Shown one piece after another: positions 35,868 to 45,480 of a stretch of 64,000 nt of DNA (within the stretch, counting starts at the first letter, position 1; the number at the start of each line of letters is the position of its first letter). This DNA is from GH45 sp046704385 (GTDB taxonomy: Bacteria > Bacteroidota > Bacteroidia > Bacteroidales > SZUA-534), in NCBI GenBank assembly GCA_046704385.1, contig JBJKSB010000041.1:242064-306063 (forward strand), in the 5' to 3' direction. Under the pieces are notes generated by a model that searched no databases, was not told where the DNA came from, and saw nothing but the letters and a program-made list of their open reading frames with translations. A program made the position numbers and the translations under genes.

Positions 35868-36777
35868 TAGCCAGGTGTGTATATTTCTGTGTAGTCTCCA
35901 AACTTTTATGCCCTAAAAACCTGCTTATCAACTCTAATTTCATGCCATCCTGAAGTAAATGTGTAGCGATAGAGTGCCGTAAAATATGCAATCCAAAGGT
36001 TTCCTTTTTTAATACTTCATTATTGGTTTGTTCTTTTAATAGCTGTAATCTGTTGTACATTCCATGCGCCGACCATCTTTTGCCTAACCTACCAAGTAGC
36101 AAAGCCTCTGACTTTTTACCGTTTAACAAATCATACCTTTGGTTAAAAATATATTCTTGCAAGTCGCTTTTTACCTGTTTGCTTATGGGGACATAGCGTT
36201 CTTTATAGTTCTTGCCTTTTCTTACGTAAATCAATTCTTTTTCAAAAAGTATATCGCTGATGTTTAATGCAGCCCCTTCGCTTGCCCTTAATCCACAACC
36301 ATAATAAATGCTTAGCATTGCGGTATCTCTTTGATGATAAAGGTTGATTTCATCGGCTGCAGCTTTATACAGTTGTTTAATTTCTGCTTTGCTTAAATAA
36401 CCTGCCGTTTCATTGGTTTTTAATAGTTCCGGTTTTATGGTAATGTTTGCCTTGCCGCTCAGTTGCAAATACTTGCTTAAAAGTCTCAGGGTGGTAATAT
36501 GTTTGTTTATATAACCTGCACTCAAACCACCAGACCTGTTATAATTGGGGCGGTGCTGCAGGTGTTCCAAATACTGGTTTAGTAATTGATTATTGTAATC
36601 TTTTAAGCGCTTTACGTTTTGTTGTTCCAGGTAAGCTAAAAACTCGCTGGTGTTCCAATAGTTCAATTTAACGGTATATGGCTTATAACCCAGTGTTTCC
36701 AACCATTGTCTAAAGTTTTCAGTTAAAAAAACGAACTGATTACTTTTAATTTCCCTATTAACACTTTTTTGGAACAT
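35851..36777 (-). CDS. Tyrosine recombinase, first of a pair (complete catalytic set)
   Basis: 308 residues: core-binding domain (20-110) and catalytic domain with YGCGLRASEGAALNISDI (Arg I), the beta-hairpin Lys in RKGKNYKERYVPIS, LHILRHSIATHLL (HxxR) and LGHKSLETTQKYTHL (His/Lys and Tyr). All residues for XerC/D-type strand exchange are present. It follows the helicase-like fragment by 26 bases and overlaps the second recombinase by 17. Confidence 0.9.
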   Translation of the reverse strand: MFQKSVNREIKSNQFVFLTENFRQWLETLGYKPYTVKLNYWNTSEFLAYLEQQNVKRLKDYNNQLLNQYLEHLQHRPNYNRSGGLSAGYINKHITTLRLLSKYLQLSGKANITIKPELLKTNETAGYLSKAEIKQLYKAAADEINLYHQRDTAMLSIYYGCGLRASEGAALNISDILFEKELIYVRKGKNYKERYVPISKQVKSDLQEYIFNQRYDLLNGKKSEALLLGRLGKRWSAHGMYNRLQLLKEQTNNEVLKKETFGLHILRHSIATHLLQDGMKLELISRFLGHKSLETTQKYTHLANESKF

Positions 36778-36803
36778 GGAACGCCAGAGGGTTTTCGTAG
36801 TGT

Positions 36804-37583
36804 TTATACAGCTTCCAGCGTTCCATCTAGTGTTCCAACACTTTGGAACGCTAAACTTTCAATCTGGTTAAATAAATAGTCTCTTATCTCATTTCTAAGC
36901 TTCGTTATATTATCCCAGTAACTTATTTTATACTTAAAGCCTTTATTGGAATAGCCTCCCGACTGTTGTAGGTATTCCAGTTCAATAAGTTCATTTAAAT
37001 AGCGGTGCAATTGTGTTTTACTTAAATGCAGTGCATGCCTGACTTCTCGCTGTGTAAACTCGTATTGCTGCGGGTTTTCTTTTTGCAGTATATATTCTTT
37101 CAGCTTTTCAAAGAACTGGCGAAGACTGCCGTCCAGTTCATCGACTTTTAAAAAAATACTGTCAAACATGATTTCTACGGCAATTTTTAAATCCTCGGGC
37201 TCGGTTATTATTCGCCCTTGTTGGTCTCGCCGCCTTTGGTATTGGTTCAGTAGGGTAATTTGTTTCACAAAGCTTAAAAACAGTTCATGCAATCGCCTTA
37301 TTTTATGCGCTTGTGGTGGAAGCTTTATTTTGTCGGCAAAAGGGTTTATCGTTTCACATGGTTTTAGCACACGGATGCAGTTTTGCAAAAATGTTGTCGC
37401 CTCTTCTTCTTTTGTTTTTATAATGCCTCCGGCGGCTCGCCGGCTTTGGTAGTTCATTATTCTTTGGGTTTGTTCCTGGCTTTCATCCACCGCAATTATA
37501 AAAAGTCGGCTCATGTTATCCTCGTAAATATGACCATGGGTGGTGGCGCATATGCTTGCCATGGGGCCTCTTACTATTCCCTA
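36804..37583 (-). pseudogene. C-terminal fragment of a mobile-element helicase/primase-like ATPase
   Basis: The frame is open from a TAG at 37581-37583; the first ATG (37562) gives 252 residues. IVRGPMASICATTHGHIYED continuing into NMSRLFIIAVDESQEQTQRI resembles the Walker B/sensor region of large ATPases encoded next to paired recombinases in Bacteroidota elements (remembered pattern, not searched). The C-terminal part (EFTQREVRHALHLSKTQLHR) is a winged-helix DNA-binding segment. The Walker A half and any zinc-finger/primase part are missing, so the gene was cut at about 37583, near the IS1380 element. Confidence 0.55.
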
Positions 37584-37816
37584 AAATCCGCAGGTCTAAT
37601 TTTCTTAAAATTTTATTGTAAAATTGGGCTTGTGGATTTCGATTTAATTGATAATCTGGACTTCTTCCAATAGCACGGAAAACAAATATCACCCATTCAG
37701 TCTTTAAGCAGGCAGTGCTTTTAATTTTGCAAGCAAAACCGTATCAATAAAGCAATAGTTGCCATTGAAGAATCGGAATATTTTATATATGATTTGCTGA
37801 AAGTTAATTGTTGATA

Positions 37817-39127
37817 TCATGTTTTAAAATAAATATTACCGTATACCCTTAGCTTTGTGCACCTGCCTGTTACAACCCATTTGGCAGGGATACATATAAA
37901 GCGAAAAATAAACTTCTTAATTCGATATTCCGGTTTTAAATTTTTAAATGTTTTAGAAAAGTTAACAATAATAAAATTGTAGATATTTCTACAAATTGAA
38001 GAGAATATCAAAAAAACAGTATTCTGTTCCAACTTAGAAAACGGTAACCTATTCCAGGCAAAATCATGTTTCATGATATCAAATTCCCTTTCTTGCTTTC
38101 CCCTTTGATCATAGAAATTTACAACTTCATTATTGCCCATTTCAGTATCGTTGGTCAATATTGCAGTATATTCACAGGCTTCCCCGGTAAATAAATTGGA
38201 TTGGCCATCAATTCTTGGCTCTTTGGTTATAACCAATCTATATTCTTTTAGCAAATGTTTGGTTTTAGTTTTTCTCGCAGCCTCTTTAAACGGCACATAA
38301 AAAGCTGATGCCCTGTATTTACCACCTCCAATATCTTCCCAGTCATCAATCCCATTGATGACTTCATAAACATCGCTTCGCATCCTGGCCCTTATATAAA
38401 ACTTTTTTGCATATTTATTTACCATATTGATTACTTCGAAATGGCAGGAGGCGCTATCTGCCCTAAATTGCTCAACTGTAATATCATTCTGGCATAGTGC
38501 CTCAAATATACGTTCTAATGTTTTGTCCTGTTGCGTATGTGGGGCACAATTGCCATTGCGGTTTTCCACGTAAACAATTTTATCATCGATTATCCCAACA
38601 CCGGGGCAATAACCTTTTTTCTTGTAATAAGTATATTTTGCATCCGTCTTGTCCGTAAAAATGAAGGTGTTGTCATAATCCAAAACATTACCTCTTTTTT
38701 TTAATAGTGATAACTTTTTGAGGATTTTGATATTTAAATCATTTAATAGGGGGTTTAAACCAAATTCATTAACAACTTTACTCCCCCGTTCTTTGACCAT
38801 TGTTAAAGGTTTGGCCAATTCCTTTAGCCGGTCAAGCAACCGGTCTGGGCTTGGAATATTGAAGTATGGGTTATTCTTTAGCCCATTTTTTAGATTGATG
38901 GAAATATCCTCTGCACAATCTCCACCGCAAAAGAATATTGCAAGATACCCATACAGTATGTCTTGCCAACAATACTGGCTTTGAGCAGGAAGATTTGGCA
39001 GGGTTTTATCTAGCAAACCGCTGATATTACGGTCACTAAGATTCTCTAAAACAAAATTTAAACCTCCGAAAGGTGAAACTGGTGCAGATTTTAGTATCTT
39101 CATGTCGGTATTGTTTAGTAACACCAA
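37817..39127 (-). mobile_element. IS1380-family transposase gene
   Basis: 436 residues (or 428 from the ATG at 39103), full length and without frameshift. IS1380/DDE_Tnp_1 features: LPAQSQYCWQDILYGYLAIF, FFCGGDCAEDISINL, SPDRLLDRLKEL, LDYDNTFIFTDKTDAKYTYY with a catalytic Asp, VEQFRADSASC with the second Asp, and FYDQRGKQEREFDIMKHDF with the catalytic Glu (YxxRGxxE). I could not fix the terminal inverted repeats or the target duplication by eye. It has probably cut the helicase-like gene. Confidence 0.85.
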
Positions 39128-39146
39128 TTTAGGTGAAAATACCGTG

Positions 39147-39179
39147 GCTGTAAAACTTTAATAATTAAAGTTTTACAGC
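39147..39179. repeat. Perfect 15-bp palindrome upstream of the transposase
   Basis: GCTGTAAAACTTTAA (39147-39161) and TTAAAGTTTTACAGC (39165-39179) pair fully around TAA, followed by a T run on the plus strand. It lies 20 bases upstream of the transposase start, where it could stop transcription entering the element from outside or be part of the element end. Confidence 0.65.
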
Positions 39180-39310
39180 TTTTTTCAACAATAACTTACG
39201 GATATGAGGTGCAAGCGAAACCCTCAATCGTGTTAGTTACCAATGGAGATCTACATTCCAGCAAATATAAATCGGAGTGGGATTTTTACCTAAAATCCGT
39301 AGATCGCTTT

Positions 39311-39405
39311 CACAAATGGTTGATAGCCATCAGATGACTGCTAAAATAAAAAGCACCAAAAAAACAGTACGAATTACTTATAAATCAACAAGTCGATCCG
39401 ATGAC
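39311..39405 (+). repeat. Dispersed coding-like repeat, copy 2
   Basis: About 80 percent identical to the reverse complement of 17496-17590, in one reading frame (VDSHQMTAKIKSTKKTVRI, then TYKSTSRSDD). In this copy the frame runs on without a stop after SDD, so at least one copy is truncated. The parent gene is not recognised. Confidence 0.6.
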
Positions 39406-39465
39406 AAGCGTAATCGAGGTTTGAGTCGCGCCAGGAGATTCAGCCCTGATCTACACGAAAGTAAA

Positions 39466-39488
39466 AGCCAGCCTTGCTCAGGCTGGCT
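39466..39488 (-). terminator. Rho-independent terminator after the PL9 gene
   Basis: AGCCAGCC and GGCTGGCT form a perfect 8-bp GC-rich stem with a seven-base loop; on the minus strand TTTTACTTT follows. It lies 53 bases after the PL9 stop codon. Confidence 0.7.
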
Positions 39489-39540
39489 CTGTATACTTTA
39501 ACTTTTATATAAAATCAAAACTCACATAAATTCATCAGGG

Positions 39541-41259
39541 TTACCTAACAACCTGAAACTTGCTTTTATACAAAGCTTTTCCATTTTGAACAGCCATAAA
39601 ATACTGTCCGTTCGGAAGGTTAGCCACAGATAAGTTTATTTGTGAATTGTAACCAGTTGAATTAACTTTTTTAGCAAGTACAAGCCTTCCCATCTGATCA
39701 AAAACATTTATGTAAAGCGCACTGTTATAGGATGTATTGCAATAAAAACTCAGATTATCGGAAGCAGGGTTAGGATAAACCACCAGGCTGTTTGCTGCTG
39801 TTTCGTTTACAGCTGAGGAAGTGGTATCTGCCATAAAATCGGCCCAAACAGTGGTGGATGAAACCTGAGATAAGGTGAAAGATACAGAATCATCGCTGCC
39901 TTGCATATCGCCACTCCATTGGGTAAATAAATAACCCGGTTCGGGTACTGCAACCAGCTGTACTTCTGAATCTTTGAGGTATAATCCTGTTCCGGGTTTA
40001 ATATGTCCCATATAGGAATTTAAGCAATACAAAAGATTATACTCAGCATTGTTTCCCGCATCGTCATAATCAAATGGCCCAAGGTTTGGTGCTTTGCCGG
40101 CAAAAGCTATACCCGCATCAACACCAGCTTCAATCATATCACTATCCGGGGCAAGATGCAAAAACTGAATATCAGGCAACGATCCGTCGTCTTTACGAGG
40201 CAAAGTTACCTCGCTTGTATCAAAACTCATGAAATCATCGGCACTGACATCAAAACCCTGCCAGCTGTTATTTTCCTGATCAGTCCCGTTATGGATATCT
40301 GATGTGGTTGATTCAAATGAAATATTGTTTTTAAAAATATTATCACCGCCCGAGAACGAATAATTAGGCTTGTTTTTCACTTTCCCGTTTTGCCAGGCCA
40401 TATTATTTATTAAGGTAACATTTCCGGTATTATGGTTTTGGTCGAAACCTTTGGCTCCGTTTCTAAATGCCATGCAATAACTGACCACATGATCAGCAGG
40501 TACATAATTGCCTCCCACTTTAAACCCGTTCATATCCCCTGAGCCAATACCTACTGTACTATCTTCAAGATAACCATTATAAAAACTCCAGCAATGGTCG
40601 ATAACAACAGGGTATTGCCCTTCGTATAAATCCCAGCCGTCATCAGAATTGTTCCACGAACGGCAACCGATAAAACGGATACCCGGACCAATATCAAGCT
40701 TGGCAGCAAAACCATCCGCATTTTCATAGGTGGCATCAGCATTAAAATACGAATCACAATTGATAATGTCGTTATATGAACTTCCATTACTAATTTGCAA
40801 ACCGGTATCCTTATTATTGTGGAAAACGCATTGCTCAACAATATTATAATCGCCACCGGAAATAATTAATCCGTTGTCTTTGGCATAGGCTATTTCAAAA
40901 CCCTTTATGTGCCAGTATTTTCCTGACAATTTAATGCCCCGGTTGCTCGATGATTCTGGTTGATTTGTAAAATCGAGAAAAGGGTGTTCGCCCGGATAGG
41001 CCCATAGATTGATATATTGGCCAGGTCGGCCACTGGTGGGTAAATCAATCTTTTCAGATAACTCGTAATGCCCTCCCCGCACAAAAATAGTATCACCAGC
41101 CGTTGCTTTTCCAACAGCTTCAGGTATTGTGGCAAAAGGTGTATCCATACTCAAACCATCGCTGGTATCGGAACCATTGGTAGCCACATAAAAAGTTTTA
41201 GCATTTGTAGCCATTACCATGGCTATAAAACCACAAAATAAAAGGGTCTTGATTTTCAT
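39541..41259 (-). CDS. Pectate lyase family PL9 (Pel9A-like) with T9SS signal
   Basis: 572 residues from ATG 41259, chosen because it opens a signal peptide (MKIKTLLFCGFIAMVMATNA); the open frame upstream of it is leader sequence. The chain is a parallel beta-helix with the PL9 signatures CVFHNNKDTGLQISNGSSYN, CDSYFNADATYENADGFAAK (Ca-binding Asp cluster), CRSWNNSDDGWD and KGFDQNHNTGNVTLINN. It cleaves homogalacturonan by beta-elimination outside the cell. The last 75 residues are a T9SS sorting domain (VVYPNPASDNLSFY), so it leaves by type IX secretion; an InlB-like repeat-type segment precedes it. Confidence 0.85.
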   Translation of the reverse strand: MKIKTLLFCGFIAMVMATNAKTFYVATNGSDTSDGLSMDTPFATIPEAVGKATAGDTIFVRGGHYELSEKIDLPTSGRPGQYINLWAYPGEHPFLDFTNQPESSSNRGIKLSGKYWHIKGFEIAYAKDNGLIISGGDYNIVEQCVFHNNKDTGLQISNGSSYNDIINCDSYFNADATYENADGFAAKLDIGPGIRFIGCRSWNNSDDGWDLYEGQYPVVIDHCWSFYNGYLEDSTVGIGSGDMNGFKVGGNYVPADHVVSYCMAFRNGAKGFDQNHNTGNVTLINNMAWQNGKVKNKPNYSFSGGDNIFKNNISFESTTSDIHNGTDQENNSWQGFDVSADDFMSFDTSEVTLPRKDDGSLPDIQFLHLAPDSDMIEAGVDAGIAFAGKAPNLGPFDYDDAGNNAEYNLLYCLNSYMGHIKPGTGLYLKDSEVQLVAVPEPGYLFTQWSGDMQGSDDSVSFTLSQVSSTTVWADFMADTTSSAVNETAANSLVVYPNPASDNLSFYCNTSYNSALYINVFDQMGRLVLAKKVNSTGYNSQINLSVANLPNGQYFMAVQNGKALYKSKFQVVR

Positions 41260-41294
41260 ATATAAAAAATTAAAAATGAAATATAAAAGAATAA

Positions 41295-41443
41295 ATGGGG
41301 CTGCCTCAAAATCTTCATGGCATTTTCCCGGCAACCCGTGACAGGCTTTTACAATGAAGAATCAGCAGGCAATAACTTAATAAGCAATTTCTAATGTTTT
41401 GTCAGCCTTACCTCTCATATGGCCCTTTTTGCGGCAGCCCCAT
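41295..41443. mobile_element. Small inverted-repeat element (MITE-like) in the leader of the PL9 gene
   Basis: ATGGGGCTGCC (41295-41305) and GGCAGCCCCAT (41433-41443) are perfect 11-bp inverted ends of a 149-bp segment with no gene. The ends GGGGCTGCCTCAAAA resemble those of some insertion sequences (IS5/IS1182 type, from memory). It lies 36 bases upstream of the PL9 start, so it may carry or replace that gene's promoter. No clear target duplication was seen. Confidence 0.55.
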
Positions 41444-41532
41444 CTAGGTCACAATAAAAATACCATTTAAATAGTATAAATGCCATATTAGGGTATAAAT
41501 GCATAATTCAAATGGTCATTATTGTTACTAAA

Positions 41533-42954
41533 TTAATGTATTTGTTTGTTGTTTATATATACGTCCAGCAGTTGAGGTTTTTCAGCATTTTGAATTAAAT
41601 TATCCTCAGCTACACCATTAAATTTACAATTAGATATCTTTATATGTGAAACAGCTGATTGATCAGGAAGTCCCAATATCATTACAGCATATTTACTTTT
41701 AGCACTGGTTATATTTTCAATATTTACATTTCGTATGGTAGGAGGGTAATTTTTATTAAATAAATTTCCTGAATCATATAAGCAATTAATTTTAACAACT
41801 GCTTCATTTACTTCACCAACCGTAATATTTCTCACATAAATATTTTCTATTATACCTCCACGATCCGAGTTACTCTTTATACGGATAGCCCTATCCAATT
41901 GTGGGCTGTCCATATCACAATTTTCAACAAAAACGTTTTTACATCCACCTGAAATTTCACTCCCAATCACTACACCACCGTGGCCGTTTTTCATTTTACA
42001 ATTTCTTATTACTAAATTTTCCGATGGAACATTCCATCGCCTACCGTCATAATTACGACCCGATTTAATGGCTATGCAATCATCACCTGTATTAAAATAG
42101 CAATCTTCAATAAGTACATTTTTACACGATTCAGGGTCTATACCATCATTATTTGGCCCTGTACTGTTAGGTGATACTCGTCGTGCTATAAAATTCTCAC
42201 ACAACAAAGGATGAATTTGCCAAAAGGGTGAATGAATTAAGGTTATATCTTCCAATAAAATATTTTTACATTTTACCAGATTAACAAATTGCGGCCTCAA
42301 ATAACCACCCTGGCCAAATTTTCGCTGATCAACGGGTGTTTTATTATTTTCGTATTCACGTAAAAGTGGAACACCTTGTTTATCCATTTGGCTGGGAGCG
42401 CCATCCTGATGTCCATAGTCGCCTCTTCCTTTCCACTTCCACCAATTTGTTTCATCAGCCTGTCCATTTAAAATACCCAGGCCTGTAACAGCAATATTTT
42501 CCTGGTTATATGCATAAATCAAAGGTGAATAGTTATAGCAGTCTATCCCTTCCCATCGTGTTAGCACCACAGGTAAATAATCGTCAGGATTTGTACTAAA
42601 ACGTAGTTCTGCTCCTTTGTCGAGATGCAAATTTACATTGCTTTTTAAGTGGATAAAGGAAGTTAAAAATGTACCTGACGGAACTAAAACAGTACCCCCA
42701 CCACTTGCTGAACAACTATCAATAGCCGCATTTATAAATTTTGAACAATTAGTTTCTCCATCATCAACAGCGCCAAAATCTGTAATTAAAAATACAGTAT
42801 CCTTAAATACAGGATTATGAATTTCAGCAATTATACTATCGGCTTTGCCCCATTCAGGATCATTACCTTTTGCTTCGGAACTGCTATTGCAGGAATAAAG
42901 CAATGGAAACAATACCAGCAATACCCAAAAATACCTATGATACATCGGTTTCAT
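41533..42954 (-). CDS. GH28 polygalacturonase-type lipoprotein
   Basis: 473 residues from ATG 42954 (in-frame sequence upstream is not part of the gene). Signal peptide with lipobox LLYSC (Cys about 23), so anchored in a membrane, probably on the surface. GH28 beta-helix with the catalytic blocks GPNNDGID (N-x-D), TGDDCIAIKSG (DD), GHGGVVIGSE (GHG) and RIKSN (RIK), all present. It hydrolyses galacturonan or rhamnogalacturonan linkages. It is separated from the SusC/D operon by a terminator (43023-43062). Confidence 0.9.
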   Translation of the reverse strand: MKPMYHRYFWVLLVLFPLLYSCNSSSEAKGNDPEWGKADSIIAEIHNPVFKDTVFLITDFGAVDDGETNCSKFINAAIDSCSASGGGTVLVPSGTFLTSFIHLKSNVNLHLDKGAELRFSTNPDDYLPVVLTRWEGIDCYNYSPLIYAYNQENIAVTGLGILNGQADETNWWKWKGRGDYGHQDGAPSQMDKQGVPLLREYENNKTPVDQRKFGQGGYLRPQFVNLVKCKNILLEDITLIHSPFWQIHPLLCENFIARRVSPNSTGPNNDGIDPESCKNVLIEDCYFNTGDDCIAIKSGRNYDGRRWNVPSENLVIRNCKMKNGHGGVVIGSEISGGCKNVFVENCDMDSPQLDRAIRIKSNSDRGGIIENIYVRNITVGEVNEAVVKINCLYDSGNLFNKNYPPTIRNVNIENITSAKSKYAVMILGLPDQSAVSHIKISNCKFNGVAEDNLIQNAEKPQLLDVYINNKQIH

Positions 42955-43022
42955 GAATTCAATTTTGTTTCTACCGAATTCGCCAAGTTTACTTAAAAAG
43001 AAAAATGTCAACTCCGGCTTAT

Positions 43023-43062
43023 TAAAAAAAAGCATCCATACCCCGAAAACCAGGGTATGGAT
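43023..43062 (-). terminator. Rho-independent terminator of the SusC/SusD operon
   Basis: ATCCATACCC (43034-43043) pairs with GGGTATGGAT (43053-43062); on the minus strand an eight-T run follows the stem. It lies just after the stop of the 783-residue protein and ends the transcript that begins at SusC. Confidence 0.85.
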
Positions 43063-43074
43063 TTAAACTTTAAA

Positions 43075-45426
43075 CTACTTTACAACTAACTTACTACTTA
43101 TGATACTACCCAAATTCTTTATTTGAACTAAATAAATACCAGATTTATAAGCCGATACATCAACAGTTGTATTTTGTTGCTGTACTGGAATTTCCTGAAC
43201 TACAACACCCAAAGCATTAAAAATTTCGATAACAGTTGAGGTATTATAATCGGTAACATTAACATTCAATTGATTATTCATCGGGTTAGGATAAACAGAA
43301 ACCAGATTCTCAGTTGAGCTGATTCCAACTTCGAAATCAACAGCAATGGTATAATCCTGAGTATCGCCGTTTTCTGCTGTTACAGTAATAGTAGCAGTTC
43401 CAGGAATAGTTGAAAATGCTCCGTCACCTGAAACAGTTGCAGTGGTATCATTTACCGTAGCAGTAATATTAATACTGGCTGTACCCTGAGGAACTTTTAC
43501 TGCATATTCAAAAACTTCAGAACTGAAGGCAGGATCCAAGGTACCCACATCAACTGAAAGATCTTTTAATGTATTATCACTTGATAATGGAATGTAACTA
43601 AATGCAATAGTATATGAATTTATAGTTCCGTCAAAAGCCGTAACCGTAATGGTGTCGGTACCCGGTAATGATGTAAAATCACCTAATCCGGAAACTTTCG
43701 CAAATTCGCTGTTGGCTTTACCTGTAATTGTCACGGTGTCAACATCGGCAGTTAGTTCAACCGTATAACTTGATACTGCCGGATCAAAATCAGGTGTTAA
43801 GGTACCTGAAGAAACGGCTAACTCTGCCAGCGTTGAATCATTAACTGCAGGATAATGGATGGTATATTCCATTACTGTAGAATCTTCAGCAGTAACTTTT
43901 ATTACAGCTGTTCCAGGCATATCCTGATAAGCTCCGGCACCTTCAACAGTGGCCCTGTCGCTATTTGGCACAGCTGTAATTGTTGAACTTACCTGAGAAT
44001 AATCGTAATTAACTGCATAACTGGTTACCAAAGGATCAAAATCAGGAACCAAAGTACCGGCAGAAACCGTCAGCTCTTTTAATGTAGCATCTCCGTCAAC
44101 ATATACATTGCTATATCCCTCAGGAATAGCCAATTCGTCAGGAGCAAAAGCTCCTTTTGTTGACCAAACCACATAATCGACCAAACCACCAACTGAAGAA
44201 CTACCATTTCCATCACCAAAACGGAAATATTTAGATGTTGAAGTAGTTGTGGTTGTAGCCTCAGCTATTGGTTCCGGTTTTTCATCAACATATACTTTAA
44301 CTTTATCTGCATCTTTTGTGATGCGGAAAATATGCCAGTTACCCGTATTTGGCAGCTTGCCTTTTATTTTTGATTCTTTTAATTCAAAAGTATTATCAGA
44401 TTTTATATATAATCTTTCGCGGAAACCACCTTGTTGTAAATCTAGTTCAGTAGAACGGTCATATCCTTCAACTGATTTTACCCTGGCAACTAAAGTCATT
44501 GCAGTACAATCATCAGCAAAATTATATTTGTACATTAATTTTTGTCCGCTTGGGCCATCTGGAATTAACATCTCAAGTAAGTTATTGTTAGCATTATCGG
44601 GATCAACCATAATCTTACAGGTATGTGTATCGTTGGTATCTACATTACTTTCAGAGAAATCATTACTGAAATCAAGAGGCATTACATCGGCTGCATATCC
44701 ATTCCATTCCTGGCCAGTAAGCGTGTCGGGAAGAGCCATTTGCTGAGGTGTGGCAGCTGTATCTTCGGCACAAATTACCCAGTCAATATAACCTCCAATG
44801 GCATCGCCTGAACCATCACCAAATTTAAAATACATACTTGATGCTGAGGAGGTGGTTTTTGCAGAAACAACCGGAATGGTATCTTCATCAATAAAAACAG
44901 CTGAACTATCGCCCATAACCTGGATACGGTAAATATGCCATGCATTTAAATCCATATTTACCTTCACTTTATTGCCCGATTTACTAAGGTCAATGGTGCT
45001 GTCGATTGGCGAAATACGAAGCTCGTCGCGTGTACCGGAATTTCCGTTTTGCCATTCAATATCACAAATACGGTCATAAGTTGCAGTGTCGCCTGTTCCT
45101 TTTAGGCGTGCAGCAATGGTAAAATGTGTTCCGGTAAAAGTGCTCGAAAAATTGTGTCTGTACCGCAATTTTCCATTGGGTTGCAGGTATTCTAAAAGTT
45201 TATTTCCTGCTATGTCTGCATCATCAACAATTTTCTCTGTAAAATCAGCGCCAGGTGAGTTATCACTTAATTTCGGGAAATCAAGTGAATCACCACCGCT
45301 TGTAGTTGCAGATGGTAAGATACTACCATCATAAACTTTCCATTGCCCGTATGAAGGAGCAACGAACATAAGCATTACACAGGCAGCTGTTATAATGCTA
45401 TGAATTAATCGTTTATTTTTTAACAT
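43075..45426 (-). CDS. Large exported lectin-like protein: two LamG-type and three cadherin-like domains, T9SS tail
   Basis: 783 residues with a signal peptide (residues 1-27, ending SYGQ). Two similar beta-sandwich modules (about 30-225 and 235-430) both contain a YKYNF/YRHNFS segment and the STSKYFRFGDG / SASSMYFKFGDG motif, like concanavalin/LamG carbohydrate-binding folds. Then three cadherin-like beta domains of about 80 residues (LKELTVSAGTLVPDFDP, LAELAVSSGTLTPDFDP, LKDLSVDVGTLDPAFSS), then a T9SS sorting domain (VYPNPMNNQLNV). No catalytic signature seen. As last gene of the SusC/D operon it is probably a pectin-binding surface protein. Confidence 0.7.
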   Translation of the reverse strand: MLKNKRLIHSIITAACVMLMFVAPSYGQWKVYDGSILPSATTSGGDSLDFPKLSDNSPGADFTEKIVDDADIAGNKLLEYLQPNGKLRYRHNFSSTFTGTHFTIAARLKGTGDTATYDRICDIEWQNGNSGTRDELRISPIDSTIDLSKSGNKVKVNMDLNAWHIYRIQVMGDSSAVFIDEDTIPVVSAKTTSSASSMYFKFGDGSGDAIGGYIDWVICAEDTAATPQQMALPDTLTGQEWNGYAADVMPLDFSNDFSESNVDTNDTHTCKIMVDPDNANNNLLEMLIPDGPSGQKLMYKYNFADDCTAMTLVARVKSVEGYDRSTELDLQQGGFRERLYIKSDNTFELKESKIKGKLPNTGNWHIFRITKDADKVKVYVDEKPEPIAEATTTTTSTSKYFRFGDGNGSSSVGGLVDYVVWSTKGAFAPDELAIPEGYSNVYVDGDATLKELTVSAGTLVPDFDPLVTSYAVNYDYSQVSSTITAVPNSDRATVEGAGAYQDMPGTAVIKVTAEDSTVMEYTIHYPAVNDSTLAELAVSSGTLTPDFDPAVSSYTVELTADVDTVTITGKANSEFAKVSGLGDFTSLPGTDTITVTAFDGTINSYTIAFSYIPLSSDNTLKDLSVDVGTLDPAFSSEVFEYAVKVPQGTASINITATVNDTTATVSGDGAFSTIPGTATITVTAENGDTQDYTIAVDFEVGISSTENLVSVYPNPMNNQLNVNVTDYNTSTVIEIFNALGVVVQEIPVQQQNTTVDVSAYKSGIYLVQIKNLGSIISSKLVVK

Positions 45427-45480
45427 ATTAGTAATTTTAATTGGTTAGTTAATAATTCAATTTGAAAATAATCACCATAT

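Larger units (their letters stand above)
39128..39540. other. Intergenic stretch between IS1380 transposase and PL9 gene
   Basis: 413 bases holding a palindrome (39147-39179), the second copy of the dispersed coding-like repeat (39311-39405), the word CCTAAAATCCG at 39289-39299 that also occurs at 37580-37590, and a terminator hairpin (39466-39488). No credible complete gene. Confidence 0.55.

Noticed and set aside
39277..39501. 74-residue open frame on the plus strand
   Set aside because: Only the central part is conserved with the 17.5-kb copy; the rest runs through a terminator hairpin, so it is not an intact gene.
44249..44746. 165-residue open frame on the plus strand
   Set aside because: Opposite the 783-residue T9SS protein; the Ser-rich translation is typical of a shadow frame.
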